Below are positions 1-9,246 of a DNA stretch of 64,000 nt, one piece after another. The notes under the pieces were generated by a model. It ran no database searches, had not been told where the DNA came from, and was given only the letters and a program-made list of their open reading frames with translations. The stretch spans positions 3,596,001-3,660,000 of the forward strand of contig NZ_CP107918.1 in NCBI RefSeq assembly GCF_036014195.1, written 5' to 3'. Numbering within the stretch: position 1 is the first letter of the stretch; every line of letters begins with the position of its first letter. A program made the translations under genes and the position numbers. Origin of the DNA: Streptomyces sp. NBC_00442 (GTDB lineage Bacteria; Actinomycetota; Actinomycetes; Streptomycetales; Streptomycetaceae).

Positions 1-3000
1 CGGCTTTCCACCGCTCTCGCCCACCTCATCGCGGACGTGGCGGGCGTCGACGCCACCGGCAAGGCGCCGATCGCCGCCGGCGGCTACATGGACTCCACCG
101 TCGTCGTCGCGGCGGCCGTGCGCGGCGAGGTCGTACGCATCGAGGTACGCGGCCCCTACGCGGGCGGCGACCCGGTCCACGGGCCCATCGTGCGCGGCAT
201 CGTGCGGGCACACGGCGGCGTCCTGCAGACCGTGGACGTGCCGGGCATGAGCGGCTCCGCGTACGTACTCGAAGTCCCGCTCGGCGCCGGCCGGGGGACC
301 GTCGAGGCGCCCGTGGCCCCGCAGCCCGACGAGGCGCTGCTGCCCGCGCAGCAGGACGGCGGCGGCCGCAGGCGTGGCCGCCGGGCCTCCATGGACGCGT
401 TCCTGGAGAGCCCGGTCGCCGAGGAGAAGTCCCCGACCGGGCGCCGCCGGGCGCGTGCCGAGTCCGGTGCGGGCGCCGGTACCGGTGCCGGGGAGGGCGA
501 CGGCGGCCCGGACGGTGACCGAGCCCGGATTCCGGCCCAGCAGAACACCGGTGACGGCGAAAGCGGCGGAACTCCGGGGAGCGGGGGCGCAATCGCGGGA
601 AGCGGGGGCGGCGCCGACGCTCCCGCTGTCGGCGGCGCCGCGTCCGGTTCCGGGCGGCGCCGCGGCCGGCCAAGCCCCGCCGAACAGGCCACCGGGCAGG
701 GGCCTGGGCAGGCGCTTGGGCAGGGGCCTGGGCAGGCCGTGGGGCGTGCCTCCGAGGGGTCCGTGGTCACGGGTGCGGAGAGCGCCCGCGAGTCCTCCGG
801 CATGGGCAGGGCCGCGCTGGGCGAGACGGTGCCGCCGCAGGGCGTGCCGACCGAGGCCACCGGCCGCCGTGCCCGCCGCGCGCTGCCCGCGCCGGGCGGC
901 GGCGACGACGCGGCTTCCGCCTCCGCTCCCGGCGACGGCGTGGTCGAGCCGACCGGGCGACGGGCCAGGCGCGCCCTCGGTTCCGCCCCGTCCGGCGCGG
1001 CCGCGGGAAGCTCCGCGTCGGGTCAGGAGGGCGGCTCGGTGCGGACGGCGTTCGCGCTGCCGCCCGCCGACGCCGACCGCGCCCCGCACCCGGGACAGCA
1101 CATCGGTCCGCACGCAGGTCCATACGAGGGTCCGCAGGCAGGCCCGTACGCAGGCCCGCACGCAGGCCGGCCCATGGATGCGGTCGACCGTCGCGGGGCG
1201 GGGTCCGTGGGTACGGAACCCATGAGTGCCGAACCCATGGGGGCTGGACCCATGGGAGCTGGACCCATGGGGGCTGGATCTGCAGGGGCTGGACCTGCGG
1301 GCGCTCGGGCCATGGGGACGGGGCGCGTGGGCCCGGGGTCGGAGGAGGCCCGACAGCCGCGCACCGGCGCTGGCGATGCGGGCACTGTGGGCGCCGGCAC
1401 TGTGGGCGCCGGCACTGTGGGGGCCCGGCCTACGGGCGTCGGAACCACGGGGGCTGACCCGATGGTCACGGGACCTGTTGACATCGAGCCCATGAGTGTC
1501 GGCCCAACGGGCCCCGGTCCCATGGGAGTTGAACCCACCGGTACAGCGCGGCCCATGGGCGCTCAGCCCACCGGCCCCGTGTCGATGGGCAAGGCGCCCG
1601 CCGACTCCACCCCGGGCAACCCTCCGCACCCGTCCGCCGCGCCCAACCCCGTCGGCCGTACCCCCGTCGGCTCAGGCCCCTCGGGCGCCGGGCCGGTGGG
1701 CGCCAACCCCATGGGCGCCGGCCGCCCGGCGGGGCCGGGCCCGATGGGGACCGGCCCCGACACGGCGGGGACTGACTCGACGGGGGCCGGCCCCGCCGGA
1801 GCGAACCCCGGTTCCGCACCCACACGTTCCGCATCCGTTTCCGCATCCGCAGGTCCGGCGCCCGCCGCCCCCGCCTCCACGGGTCCCGCCCCTGCGGGTT
1901 CCTCGCACACAGGTGGCGCCCACACGGGCGGCGCGCCCATAGTCGCCCCCGCACCTGCGGGTTCGCCATCCATGGGCGCCGGCTACATGGGTCCCGACCC
2001 TGTGGGCGCCAACGCCACCGCCAACGCCACCGGGTCCCTCCCCACGGGTGCCAACCCCATGGGTGCCAACCCCACGGGTGCCAACCCCATGGGCCCCCTG
2101 CCCATGGGCCCGGCCCCCACCGCAACCGGCCCCGTAGCCACCAACCCCACCGCTACCGGCCCCACGGTGCCCGGCCCCGCCGCCGGCCCGGACGGACATG
2201 TCCCGGGGCGTGGCAACCGGGCCCGCAATGCGCCGGGGCACCAGAACTCCGCCCCCAGCGACCCCCTGGCCGAGCACACCCCGCCCCAGCCGCATCCGGC
2301 GGAGCAGCCCGCCTGGGCGGCCCGCGCGGTTCCGGCGCCGGGTGCGACCGGTCCCGTACCGCCGTCGGTGCCGCCGGTGCCGGGGCAGGCGCAAGCTCAG
2401 CAGCCCGGTCAGGCCCAGGGCGGGCAGAGCGCGCCCGGCCCCGCGCGGCCCGTCCGGCAGCCGCTTCCCGCAGAGACCCCGCCGGGCGGGATCCCGGTCG
2501 TCTCCGGGGACACCCAGGGCCGCGCTTTCAGCGTGCGCGCGCTCGGGCAGGGCACGCCCTTCGGCCAGGCGCAGTCCCAGAACCACACCCAGAGCCACCC
2601 CCAGGCTCAGGCTCGGACCCCGGGGCAGCCCCCGACGCAGGCGGCCCCCGGCACCCAGGCCGGGCAGCCCACCCAGGCCGGGCAGCCCAGCGGGCGGCGC
2701 CGCAAACTCGGCACGCCTCCCGAGGGCGTGGAGCGCCCGGCCGAAGCCTCCGCCCGGCCGCACCCCGTGCTCCCCTCCCCGCCGTCGGAGGGCCAGGGCC
2801 GCGCGTATGCCATCGGGGCGCCGGACGAGGGCGCCGAGGGGCCCGAGCCGCTCGACGGTCCCGGCGGCGCCGTCGAGGTGGCCAACCGGCCGCAGCCTCA
2901 GCCCGTGGACGACGAGCTGCCCCCCGAGCCGCTCGACAATCCGCGTCGGCTGCTCGTCTGGCCCGCGCCCGACGTATCCACCCAGCAGGCGCTGAGCGAG

Positions 3001-3642
3001 CGCGGCTACCGGCCCGTCGTGGTGCACTCCCGCGAGGAGGTCGACGCGCAGATCGCCGCGTTCCCGGCGGCCCTGTTCGTCGACCCGCTGACCGGCCCGA
3101 TCACCCGTACCGCGCTCCAGTCGTTGCGCCAGGCGGCGGTCGCCGCGGAGGTTCCCGTGCTGGTCACGGCGGGGCTCGGGCAGGCCACGCGGGAGGCGGC
3201 GTACGGAGCCGACCCTGCCGTTCTGCTCAAGGCCCTCGCGCCGCGCGACAGCGAGCAGCACCCGTCGCGGGTGCTGCTCATCGAGGAGCACGAGGAGATC
3301 GCGCTCGCGCTCACCGCGACCCTGGAGCGGCGCGGTATGCAGGTCGCGCGCGCCGCCATCGACTCCGAGGCGGTCACGCTGGCCGCCCAGATGCGGCCGA
3401 ATCTCGTCGTGATGGACCTCATGCAGGTACGCCGCCGGCGGGCCGGAATCGTCGACTGGCTGCGCGCCAACGGCCAGTTGAACCACACCCCGCTGGTCGT
3501 CTACACCTCGGCCGGCATCAACCAGGCGGAGCTCCCGAAACTGTCGTCCGGTGAGACCGTCCTGTTCCTGGCCGAACGCTCCACCACCGGCGAGGTACAG
3601 GGCCGCATCGTGGACCTTCTGGCGAAGATCGGCACCAACTAG
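1..3642 (+). CDS. Large sensor histidine kinase, C-terminal part with two receiver-like domains (5' end outside window)
   Basis: The reading frame is open from base 1, so the start lies upstream; 1213 codons are visible. Codons about 25-100 look like the end of a HATPase domain: an IVRGIVRAHGG-like helix, a PGMSG turn and a final YVLEVPLG strand. Codons about 100-970 are low-complexity. A stretch near codons 400-720 is built from short MGAGP/PTGANP-like units; flanking parts are Gly/Ala/Gln-rich with RRARR/RRRGR basic patches. The C-terminus carries two receiver-like folds. The first (about 980-1080) has Asp in LFVDPLTG. The second (about 1088-1205) keeps the acidic patch, Asp1139 (VVMDLM) and Thr in VVYTSAG, but has AERS where the conserved Lys normally sits. 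I infer a hybrid kinase or scaffold with degenerate receivers. The DNA-binding or output target is not visible. The domain calls are secure; its role is not. Confidence 0.7.
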   Translation, partial: RLSTALAHLIADVAGVDATGKAPIAAGGYMDSTVVVAAAVRGEVVRIEVRGPYAGGDPVHGPIVRGIVRAHGGVLQTVDVPGMSGSAYVLEVPLGAGRGTVEAPVAPQPDEALLPAQQDGGGRRRGRRASMDAFLESPVAEEKSPTGRRRARAESGAGAGTGAGEGDGGPDGDRARIPAQQNTGDGESGGTPGSGGAIAGSGGGADAPAVGGAASGSGRRRGRPSPAEQATGQGPGQALGQGPGQAVGRASEGSVVTGAESARESSGMGRAALGETVPPQGVPTEATGRRARRALPAPGGGDDAASASAPGDGVVEPTGRRARRALGSAPSGAAAGSSASGQEGGSVRTAFALPPADADRAPHPGQHIGPHAGPYEGPQAGPYAGPHAGRPMDAVDRRGAGSVGTEPMSAEPMGAGPMGAGPMGAGSAGAGPAGARAMGTGRVGPGSEEARQPRTGAGDAGTVGAGTVGAGTVGARPTGVGTTGADPMVTGPVDIEPMSVGPTGPGPMGVEPTGTARPMGAQPTGPVSMGKAPADSTPGNPPHPSAAPNPVGRTPVGSGPSGAGPVGANPMGAGRPAGPGPMGTGPDTAGTDSTGAGPAGANPGSAPTRSASVSASAGPAPAAPASTGPAPAGSSHTGGAHTGGAPIVAPAPAGSPSMGAGYMGPDPVGANATANATGSLPTGANPMGANPTGANPMGPLPMGPAPTATGPVATNPTATGPTVPGPAAGPDGHVPGRGNRARNAPGHQNSAPSDPLAEHTPPQPHPAEQPAWAARAVPAPGATGPVPPSVPPVPGQAQAQQPGQAQGGQSAPGPARPVRQPLPAETPPGGIPVVSGDTQGRAFSVRALGQGTPFGQAQSQNHTQSHPQAQARTPGQPPTQAAPGTQAGQPTQAGQPSGRRRKLGTPPEGVERPAEASARPHPVLPSPPSEGQGRAYAIGAPDEGAEGPEPLDGPGGAVEVANRPQPQPVDDELPPEPLDNPRRLLVWPAPDVSTQQALSERGYRPVVVHSREEVDAQIAAFPAALFVDPLTGPITRTALQSLRQAAVAAEVPVLVTAGLGQATREAAYGADPAVLLKALAPRDSEQHPSRVLLIEEHEEIALALTATLERRGMQVARAAIDSEAVTLAAQMRPNLVVMDLMQVRRRRAGIVDWLRANGQLNHTPLVVYTSAGINQAELPKLSSGETVLFLAERSTTGEVQGRIVDLLAKIGTN

Positions 3643-3767
3643 CACGAACCGGGTGGAGTCGAAGGCGGCGAGCGGGCCCTCGGCAGCGGCGGGCGCCTCG
3701 CGTCGCGCGGACGTGTGCGTAGGCTGGCCGCGGCGCGCGACACCGTACGAACCACGAGGAGAGACCC

Positions 3768-4352
3768 GTGGCCCCCACGCGCTCCGCCATGCGCCAGGAA
3801 CACACCACCGTCCCCGCCGACAACGGCGAGGTCACCCTGCTCATCGCCCGCCAGGTCGAGGAGGGGTACGAGGAAGCGTTCGAGCAGTGGGCGAGCGAGA
3901 TCCTCGCCGCGGCGAGGCGCTTCTCCGGGCACCTCGGTCACGGGCTCTTCCGGCCCGCCTCCCCCGGCGCGCCCTGGTTCCTCGTCCACCGCTTCCGGGA
4001 TTCGGCCGCGCTCGATCGCTGGCAGGGTTCGAAGGAGCGGGCCCTGTTCTTCTCCAACTGCACCGGCCACCACCACACCGAGATAGCCCGGCGCGAGCTG
4101 ACCGGCATGGAAACCTGGTTCGCCAAGCCCGGGGCGACGCGGCCCGCGCCGCCCCGCTGGAAGATGGCGATCAGTTCGGGTCTCGCCATCTTCCCGATCT
4201 CCCTGCTGGGCAACGCGGTGCTCGGCCCCTACCTCACCGGGCTGCCGCTGGTGCCGCGCACGGCCGTCTTCACCGTGCTGTTCAGCGTGCTCATGACCTA
4301 CGCCGCCATGCCCGCCACCAGCCGCCTGCTACGCCGCTGGCTGCGCGGCTAG
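3768..4352 (+). CDS. Antibiotic biosynthesis monooxygenase (ABM) domain membrane protein
   Basis: 194 aa from a GTG preceded by GAGGAGA. Residues about 15-110 form an ABM-type ferredoxin-like fold: VTLLIARQVEEGYEEAFEQW, then GHLGHGLFRPA and WFLVHRFRDSAALDRWQGS. ABM domains occur in small monooxygenases, haem-degrading enzymes and many proteins of unknown substrate. The C-terminal part (about 125-190) has two hydrophobic helices (ISSGLAIFPISLLGNAVLG and AVFTVLFSVLMTYAAM), so the protein is probably anchored in the membrane. It stands alone and converges with the acyl-CoA ligase gene, 30 bases away. A specific reaction cannot be assigned. Confidence 0.75.
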   Translation: MAPTRSAMRQEHTTVPADNGEVTLLIARQVEEGYEEAFEQWASEILAAARRFSGHLGHGLFRPASPGAPWFLVHRFRDSAALDRWQGSKERALFFSNCTGHHHTEIARRELTGMETWFAKPGATRPAPPRWKMAISSGLAIFPISLLGNAVLGPYLTGLPLVPRTAVFTVLFSVLMTYAAMPATSRLLRRWLRG

Positions 4353-4382
4353 CGGCACAGTCAGCGGCACAGCGCCCCGGGC

Positions 4383-6038
4383 CTAGCCCAGCTCCGTCAC
4401 GTCCAGCTCCCCGTCCGCGTACTGCCGGCGGATCACCTTCTTGTCGAACTTGCCCACGCTCGTCTTCGGCACCGCCTCCACCAGCGCCCAGCGCTCCGGG
4501 AGCTGCCACTTGGCGATCCTCCCCGCGAGGAACTCCTTCAGGGCGGTGTAGTCGGCGGTGGCGCCGGGCTTCAACACGACCGTGGCGAGCGGGCGTTCGC
4601 CCCACTTCGCGTCCGGGACGGCGACGACCGCCGCCTCGGCGACGTCGGGGTGCGCCATCAGCGCGTTCTCCAGTTCCTGGCTGGAGATCCATTCGCCGCC
4701 CGACTTGATGACGTCCTTCGCTCGGTCGGTGAGGCTGAGGTAGCCGTCGGGGCTGATCACGCCGACGTCACCGGTGCGCAGCCAGCCGTCCGGGCTGAAC
4801 TTGTCGGCCGGGCGGAAGTCCTCGCCGCCCACGCCGCCGAAGTACGCGCCCGCGATCCAGGGGCCGCGCACCTCCAGCTCGCCCGCCGACTCCCCGTCCC
4901 AGGGCAGGAACTCGCCGCCCGGCCCGGTGAGCCGCGCCTCGACCCCGGCGGGGAAGCGGCCCTGCGTGATGCGGTACGGCCATTCCTCCTCGGCGCTCAG
5001 CCCGGCCGGCGGGTTGGACATGGTGCCGAGCGGCGACGTCTCCGTCATGCCCCAGGCATGGCAGAGCCGCACGCCGATCTTGTCGTACGCCTCCATCAGC
5101 GCGGGCGGGCAGGCGGAGCCGCCGATCGTGACGCTCCGCATCGAGCTGAGGTCGCGGGGGCGGGCGGTGACCTCGGCGATCAGGCCCTGCCAGATGGTGG
5201 GGACGGCCGCCGCGTACGTCGGCTTCTCGCGTTCGATCATGTCGGCGAGCGGAGCCGGCTGGAGGAAACGGTCGGGCATGAGCATGCTCACCCCGGACAT
5301 GAACGTGGCATGCGGCAGACCCCAGGCGTTCACATGGAACTGCGGCACCACTACCAGCGTCGTGTCCTTGTCGGTGAGGCCCATCGACTCCGACATGTTG
5401 ACCTGCATGGAGTGCAGGTAGATCGAACGGTGGGAGTAGACGACGCCCTTGGGGTCGCCGGTGGTGCCGGAGGTGTAACACATGGCGGCGGCGCTGCGCT
5501 CGTCCAGCTCCGGCCAGTCGTACGTCGCGGGACGCCCGGCGAGCAGTTCCTCGTACTCGTGCACCTGCGGGCCGCTCCCGTCGATGTCGTCGAGCAGCGA
5601 GCGGTCGCCGGGCCCGGACACGACGAGGTGTTCCAGGGTCGGCAGGTGGGGGAGGAGCGGGACGAGCAGCGGCAGCACCGAACCGTTGACGATCACCACG
5701 CGGTCGGCGGCGTGGTTGACGATCCAGATCAACTGCTCGGCGGGGAGACGCAGGTTGAGGGTGTGCAGCACGGCGCCCATGGAGGGGATCGCGAAATACG
5801 CCTCGACGTGCTCCGCGTTGTTCCACATCAAGGTGCCGACCGCCTGGCCGTCCTCGACCCCGAGCTCGCGCAGGGCGTGGGCCAGCCGAGCGGCACGGGC
5901 GCCGATCTCGGCGAAGCTGCGGCGGTGCGGTTCGGCCTCGCCGGTCCACGTGGTGACCTGGGACTTGCCGTGAATCGTCGACCCGTGGGTCAGGATCCGC
6001 GAGATCAGCAGCGGTACGTCCTGCATGGTGCTCAGCAC
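4383..6038 (-). CDS. Long-chain fatty acid--CoA ligase (AMP-binding family)
   Basis: 551 aa. It activates a carboxylic acid with ATP and joins it to CoA. The P-loop motif TSGTTGDPKG is near residue 184. The later motifs are also present: HAWGMTETSPLG, GWLRTGDVGVISPDGYL (adenylate-binding Asp), the hinge-side DRAKDVIKSGGEWIS and the catalytic Lys in PKTSVGKFDKK at the C-terminus. I chose the GTG at 6038 because GGGAGG lies just upstream of it; the ATG four codons later is too far from that site. The length is normal for medium- to long-chain FadD proteins. Its closeness to the acyl-CoA dehydrogenase cluster at 8-13 kb is suggestive, but a sigma factor and a DUF1906 gene lie between, so it is probably a separate unit. 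The substrate is unknown. Confidence 0.88.
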   Translation of the reverse strand: MLSTMQDVPLLISRILTHGSTIHGKSQVTTWTGEAEPHRRSFAEIGARAARLAHALRELGVEDGQAVGTLMWNNAEHVEAYFAIPSMGAVLHTLNLRLPAEQLIWIVNHAADRVVIVNGSVLPLLVPLLPHLPTLEHLVVSGPGDRSLLDDIDGSGPQVHEYEELLAGRPATYDWPELDERSAAAMCYTSGTTGDPKGVVYSHRSIYLHSMQVNMSESMGLTDKDTTLVVVPQFHVNAWGLPHATFMSGVSMLMPDRFLQPAPLADMIEREKPTYAAAVPTIWQGLIAEVTARPRDLSSMRSVTIGGSACPPALMEAYDKIGVRLCHAWGMTETSPLGTMSNPPAGLSAEEEWPYRITQGRFPAGVEARLTGPGGEFLPWDGESAGELEVRGPWIAGAYFGGVGGEDFRPADKFSPDGWLRTGDVGVISPDGYLSLTDRAKDVIKSGGEWISSQELENALMAHPDVAEAAVVAVPDAKWGERPLATVVLKPGATADYTALKEFLAGRIAKWQLPERWALVEAVPKTSVGKFDKKVIRRQYADGELDVTELG

Positions 6039-6237
6039 GGCGTCCTCCCGGTGAGCGCTACGGGTGCGCTCTGTGGCGATAGGGTCTGCCGAATTCTGCT
6101 CACGTACCGCGCGGTATGTCACTACCCGGGAGTAGTTTCGCCTGCGGTTCCGCGAAGTTACCTGCGGATACTCCTCCGGGGTGCGCCGTCCAGGTGCGCT
6201 GCCCGGGACCCGTCCGCCACCCGGCCGTCACCGCGCG

Positions 6238-6783
6238 TCAGCGTATGGGGTCGAGCTCCGGATCCTCGCGGAGCTTGCCGAGCGCGCGCGACACCGCGCT
6301 CTTGACCGTACCCACGGACACGCCCAGCACTTCGGCGGTCTGCGCCTCGCTCAGGTCCTCGTAGTACCTCAGGACGACCATGGCCCGCTGGCGGTCGGGC
6401 AGCTTCATGACCGCCCGCCACATGGCGTCGTGCAACACCTGCTGGTCGGCCGGGTCGGGACCAGGCACGACCTCCGGCTCGGGCAGCTCCTCGCAGGCGA
6501 ACTCGTCCACCTTGCGCTTGCGCCACTGCGACGTACGGGTGTTGAGGAGCGCCCGGCGCACATAACCGTCGAGCGCCCGATGGTCCTCGATGCGGTCCCA
6601 GGCGACGTACGTCTTGGTCAGCGCCGTCTGCAACAGGTCCTCGGCATCGCTCGCGTTCGCGGTCAGCGAGCGCGCGGTGCGCAGCAGCACGGGGCCCCTG
6701 GCGCGGACGTACGACGAGAAGGACGTGTACGCGGGATAGGGCGTCGCCGCTCGGGAGGCGGTGGTGCAGACGGGCGTTGTCAT
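6238..6783 (-). CDS. SigE-family ECF RNA polymerase sigma factor
   Basis: 181 aa. Region 2 spans about 22-90 (SYVRARGPVLLRTARSLTANASDAEDLLQTALTKTY, with AWDRIEDHRALDGYVRRALLNT). Region 4 spans about 120-175 (MWRAVMKLPDRQRAMVVLRYYEDLSEAQTAEVLG then VSVGTVKSAVSRALGKLR, the helix-turn-helix). There is no region 3, as in group 4 sigma factors. The pattern fits the actinobacterial SigE-like ECF subfamily abundant in Streptomyces. No anti-sigma gene lies next to it. The downstream gene on the same strand is more than 150 bases away and the upstream neighbour is a secreted DUF1906 protein, so its regulon is unknown. It is distinct from the classical cell-envelope sigE, which is followed by cseA-C. 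Confidence 0.88.
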   Translation of the reverse strand: MTTPVCTTASRAATPYPAYTSFSSYVRARGPVLLRTARSLTANASDAEDLLQTALTKTYVAWDRIEDHRALDGYVRRALLNTRTSQWRKRKVDEFACEELPEPEVVPGPDPADQQVLHDAMWRAVMKLPDRQRAMVVLRYYEDLSEAQTAEVLGVSVGTVKSAVSRALGKLREDPELDPIR

Positions 6784-6850
6784 GACTCCACGCTATGAGC
6801 GCGAAGGCCCCGCGGGATCGGCCCCAGGTCCCGAAGCCGTGTCCGCCTCA

Positions 6851-6900
6851 GGTTGTAGGGGTGGGGGTGGCTGCACCTCCTGTAGGTGGAGGACGCAACC
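6851..6900 (-). terminator. Imperfect hairpin downstream of the DUF1906 gene
   Basis: An outer pair GGTTG/CAACC (6851-6855, 6896-6900) encloses a perfect CACCT-N5-AGGTG inverted repeat (6874-6888). It lies about 60-110 bases past the stop of the DUF1906 gene and upstream of the sigma factor gene. It could end transcription of the former or act as an operator for the latter. Confidence 0.35.
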
Positions 6901-6962
6901 CCGGCCCTCAGGGTTCAGCCCCCGCGCCACGGCCTTCCGGGGGGGGGCAGCCCCGGCCCGTC

Positions 6963-7940
6963 TCAGCCGATGCGGGCGACCGGGGCGTCGACCTGGTTGC
7001 GGTCCACGACCAGCCGGTACCCGCCGTGCGTCTCCGCCACGTCGCCCGCGTACTGGTGGATGCGCTGCCGGCGCCAGGCGTCCTCGCGCAGCGACTCCTC
7101 CTCGTACACGGCGGCGTCGGTGTGCCAGCGCGCGAACCAGATCACCGCCGGAAGGTCGCCCACCCCGGACTGTCTCGCCTGCTCCATCTGCCGCACCCCG
7201 GAATCGGCGCTGCTGTAGAACCCGGGGAGATAGCCGCGTCCGCGCACCTCGTGGTTCCAGGCCCGCACGAAGTCGAGCGTGGTGCGGGCGCACCCCGCGT
7301 TGCCCACGTCGTACGCCTCCATGTCGAGGAACAGCGGGCTGCCCGACAGGATGCCGAGGGCCTGCGCCTCCTGTACGGCCTGGCCCGCCTCGGACCGGCC
7401 CTGCTTCGCGGGCTCGTTCCCGATCCGCACTCCCTTCTTGTTCTTGGCGTACACGCAGGGCGCTTGCGACCCCACGAACACGGGCAGCACCTGCCACCCC
7501 ATCTCGTGCACCTCGTTCACCCAGCTCCTGCTCAGGTTGGGCTGCGACGCGCAGTGCCGGCCGCGGCCCCCGTAATAGACGCCGACCGCGTGGTACGCCG
7601 AACTCCGCCAGGCCCGCATCGCGGCCAGCGACGGCGCGTTGCAGGTGTCGAAGGCGGCGCCGGTGAAGTGCGGTGCGACCGCGGCGCGTTCGTCGTCGTC
7701 CGGATCCCCGTCGGCCAGGGTGCGGGGGAGCACCGGCGCCCCGGGGTTCGTCACCGCGGCGGCCGTCGGCGCGAGCAGAGCGACGAAGGCGAGGAGCGCG
7801 GCGAGGAAGGCGGCAAGGAGGGTGACGAAGAAGGCCGAGCGGGAGGTGGCACGGGCGGTGGTGCGGGCAGTCGTGCGGGAGGTGGCACGGGAGGTCGTGG
7901 CGGAACGAGCGGGGATCGGGGTGATCTTGGGGCGGCGCAT
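6963..7940 (-). CDS. Secreted DUF1906 (glycoside hydrolase-like) protein
   Basis: 325 aa from the ATG at 7940. The N-terminus is basic with a hydrophobic stretch (AFFVTLLAAFLAALLAFVAL) ending in Ala-rich residues, typical of a Sec signal peptide or signal anchor. The mature part opens with FTGAAFDTCNAPSLAAMRAW and continues with GVYYGGRGRHC, LPVFVGSQAP, LFLDMEAYD, FVRAWNHEVRGRGYLPGFYSS and a final IHQYAGDVAETHGGYRLVVD. This is the DUF1906 TIM-barrel pattern (Rv2525c-like), related to GH25-type lysozyme folds. Members are often Tat- or Sec-exported and are proposed to act on the cell envelope, but no activity is firmly known. No clear ribosome site precedes the start. Confidence 0.82.
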   Translation of the reverse strand: MRRPKITPIPARSATTSRATSRTTARTTARATSRSAFFVTLLAAFLAALLAFVALLAPTAAAVTNPGAPVLPRTLADGDPDDDERAAVAPHFTGAAFDTCNAPSLAAMRAWRSSAYHAVGVYYGGRGRHCASQPNLSRSWVNEVHEMGWQVLPVFVGSQAPCVYAKNKKGVRIGNEPAKQGRSEAGQAVQEAQALGILSGSPLFLDMEAYDVGNAGCARTTLDFVRAWNHEVRGRGYLPGFYSSADSGVRQMEQARQSGVGDLPAVIWFARWHTDAAVYEEESLREDAWRRQRIHQYAGDVAETHGGYRLVVDRNQVDAPVARIG

Positions 7941-8079
7941 GGCCCGAGTGAATGGCCCCGCGCACCACCCGGCCACCGCTCAGCCCAGCGCGTCCGCCGT
8001 CCGAGCGGAGGATCAGCCATCCGGACGGAGGATCAGTCGCCTCGGGAACCGGGTCGCCCCTCCGCGAACGGATGGGCCG

Positions 8080-9246
8080 TCAGCTCTCCCTCCCCAGGAC
8101 CAGCCCCGACGTGGGGACGCCCGTGCCGGCCGTGACCAGGGCGTGCGCCGCTCCCGGTATCTGGTTCACCGCCGTGCCCCTGATCTGCCGCACCGCCTCC
8201 GCTATGCCGTTCATGCCGTGCAGATACGCCTCGCCCAGCTGCCCCCCGTGCGTGTTGAGCGGCACCGCGTCCGCCGCCACGAAATCGGCCGCCTCGCCCG
8301 GACCGCAGAACCCGAACTCCTCCAGCTGCATCAGCACGAACGGCGTGAAGTGGTCGTACAGGATCGCCACGTCGATCTCGGCGGGGCTCAGCCCCGAACT
8401 CCGCCACAGCTGACGGGCCACCACCCCCATCTCCGGCAGCCCGGTCATGTCGTCCCGGTAGAAGCTGGTCATCGCCTCCTGACGGCGTCCGGCTCCCTGC
8501 GCCGCCGCGGTGATCACGGCGGGACGCTGCCGCAGGTCCCTTGCCCGCTCCGCCGTCGTGACGACGATCGCCTGCCCGCCGTCGGTCTCCTGGCAGCAGT
8601 CGAGGAGCCGCAGCGGCTCGACGATCCACCGCGAGGCCGCGTGATCGGCCAGGGTGATCGGCTTGCCGTGGAAGTACGCCGCCGGGTTGGTCGCGGCATG
8701 GCGGCGGTCGGTGACGGCGACATGACCGAACGCCTCGGGAGTCAGGTGGTAGGCGTGCAGATAGCGCTGTGCCGCCATGGCGACCCAGGACGCGGGCGTC
8801 AGCAGCCCGAACGGAAGGGCCCAGCCGAGCGCCGCGCCCTCCGCAGACGGCTCGCGCTGCTGCACACCGGAGCCGAAGCGCCGCCCCGAACGCTCGTTGA
8901 ACGCCCGGTAGCAGACCACCACTTCGGCCACCCCGGTGGCGACGGCGAGCGCCGCCTGCTGCACGGTGGCGCACGCCGCACCCCCGCCGTAGTGGATGCG
9001 CGAGAAGAAGGACAGCTCACCCATGCCGACCGCCTGCGCGACCGATATCTCGGGGCTGGTGTCCATGGTGAACGTGACCAGACCGTCGACGTCCGACGGC
9101 GAGAGTCCCGCGTCGTGGAGCGCCGCCCGGACCGCCTCGACCGCCAGCTTCAGCTCGCTGCGCCCGGAGTCCTTGGAGAACTCGGTCGCCCCGATGCCGA
9201 CGACGGCCGCCCGCCCGCCGAGCGAGTCGGCCCGACGTACGCTCAT
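8080..9246 (-). CDS. Thiolase-like lipid-transfer protein (Ltp2-like retro-aldolase subunit)
   Basis: 388 aa with thiolase fold. It begins AAVVGIGATEFSK, followed by LSPSDVDGLVTF, GGGAACATVQQAALAVATG and a C-terminal LGEAYLHGMNGIAEAVRQIRG. The family includes SCP-x/Ltp proteins. In mycobacteria Ltp2 cleaves the C17 side chain of cholesterol in complex with the DUF35 part of ChsH2. It is the last gene of a five-gene overlapping set, and its start overlaps the stop of the MaoC gene by 4 bases. Operon context, not sequence alone, suggests the aldolase role. Confidence is high for the family and moderate for the steroid role. Confidence 0.8.
   Translation of the reverse strand: MSVRRADSLGGRAAVVGIGATEFSKDSGRSELKLAVEAVRAALHDAGLSPSDVDGLVTFTMDTSPEISVAQAVGMGELSFFSRIHYGGGAACATVQQAALAVATGVAEVVVCYRAFNERSGRRFGSGVQQREPSAEGAALGWALPFGLLTPASWVAMAAQRYLHAYHLTPEAFGHVAVTDRRHAATNPAAYFHGKPITLADHAASRWIVEPLRLLDCCQETDGGQAIVVTTAERARDLRQRPAVITAAAQGAGRRQEAMTSFYRDDMTGLPEMGVVARQLWRSSGLSPAEIDVAILYDHFTPFVLMQLEEFGFCGPGEAADFVAADAVPLNTHGGQLGEAYLHGMNGIAEAVRQIRGTAVNQIPGAAHALVTAGTGVPTSGLVLGRES

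Noticed and set aside
1672..3645. A 657-codon open frame on the minus strand opposite the kinase gene, and many similar long antisense frames
   Set aside because: These are expected in DNA above 70% GC. Arg/Gly/Pro-rich translations, no ribosome sites, and a better coding frame on the other strand.
4347..4387. GGCTAG/CTAGCC pair between converging genes as a terminator
   Set aside because: Only six pairs around a 29-base loop, and the pairing arises from the two TAG stop codons; too weak to call.
6793..7968. A 391-codon minus-strand frame overlapping the DUF1906 gene
   Set aside because: It is the same strand but a different frame, Arg/Gly-rich and without domains; the frame at 6963-7940 gives a clear DUF1906 protein.
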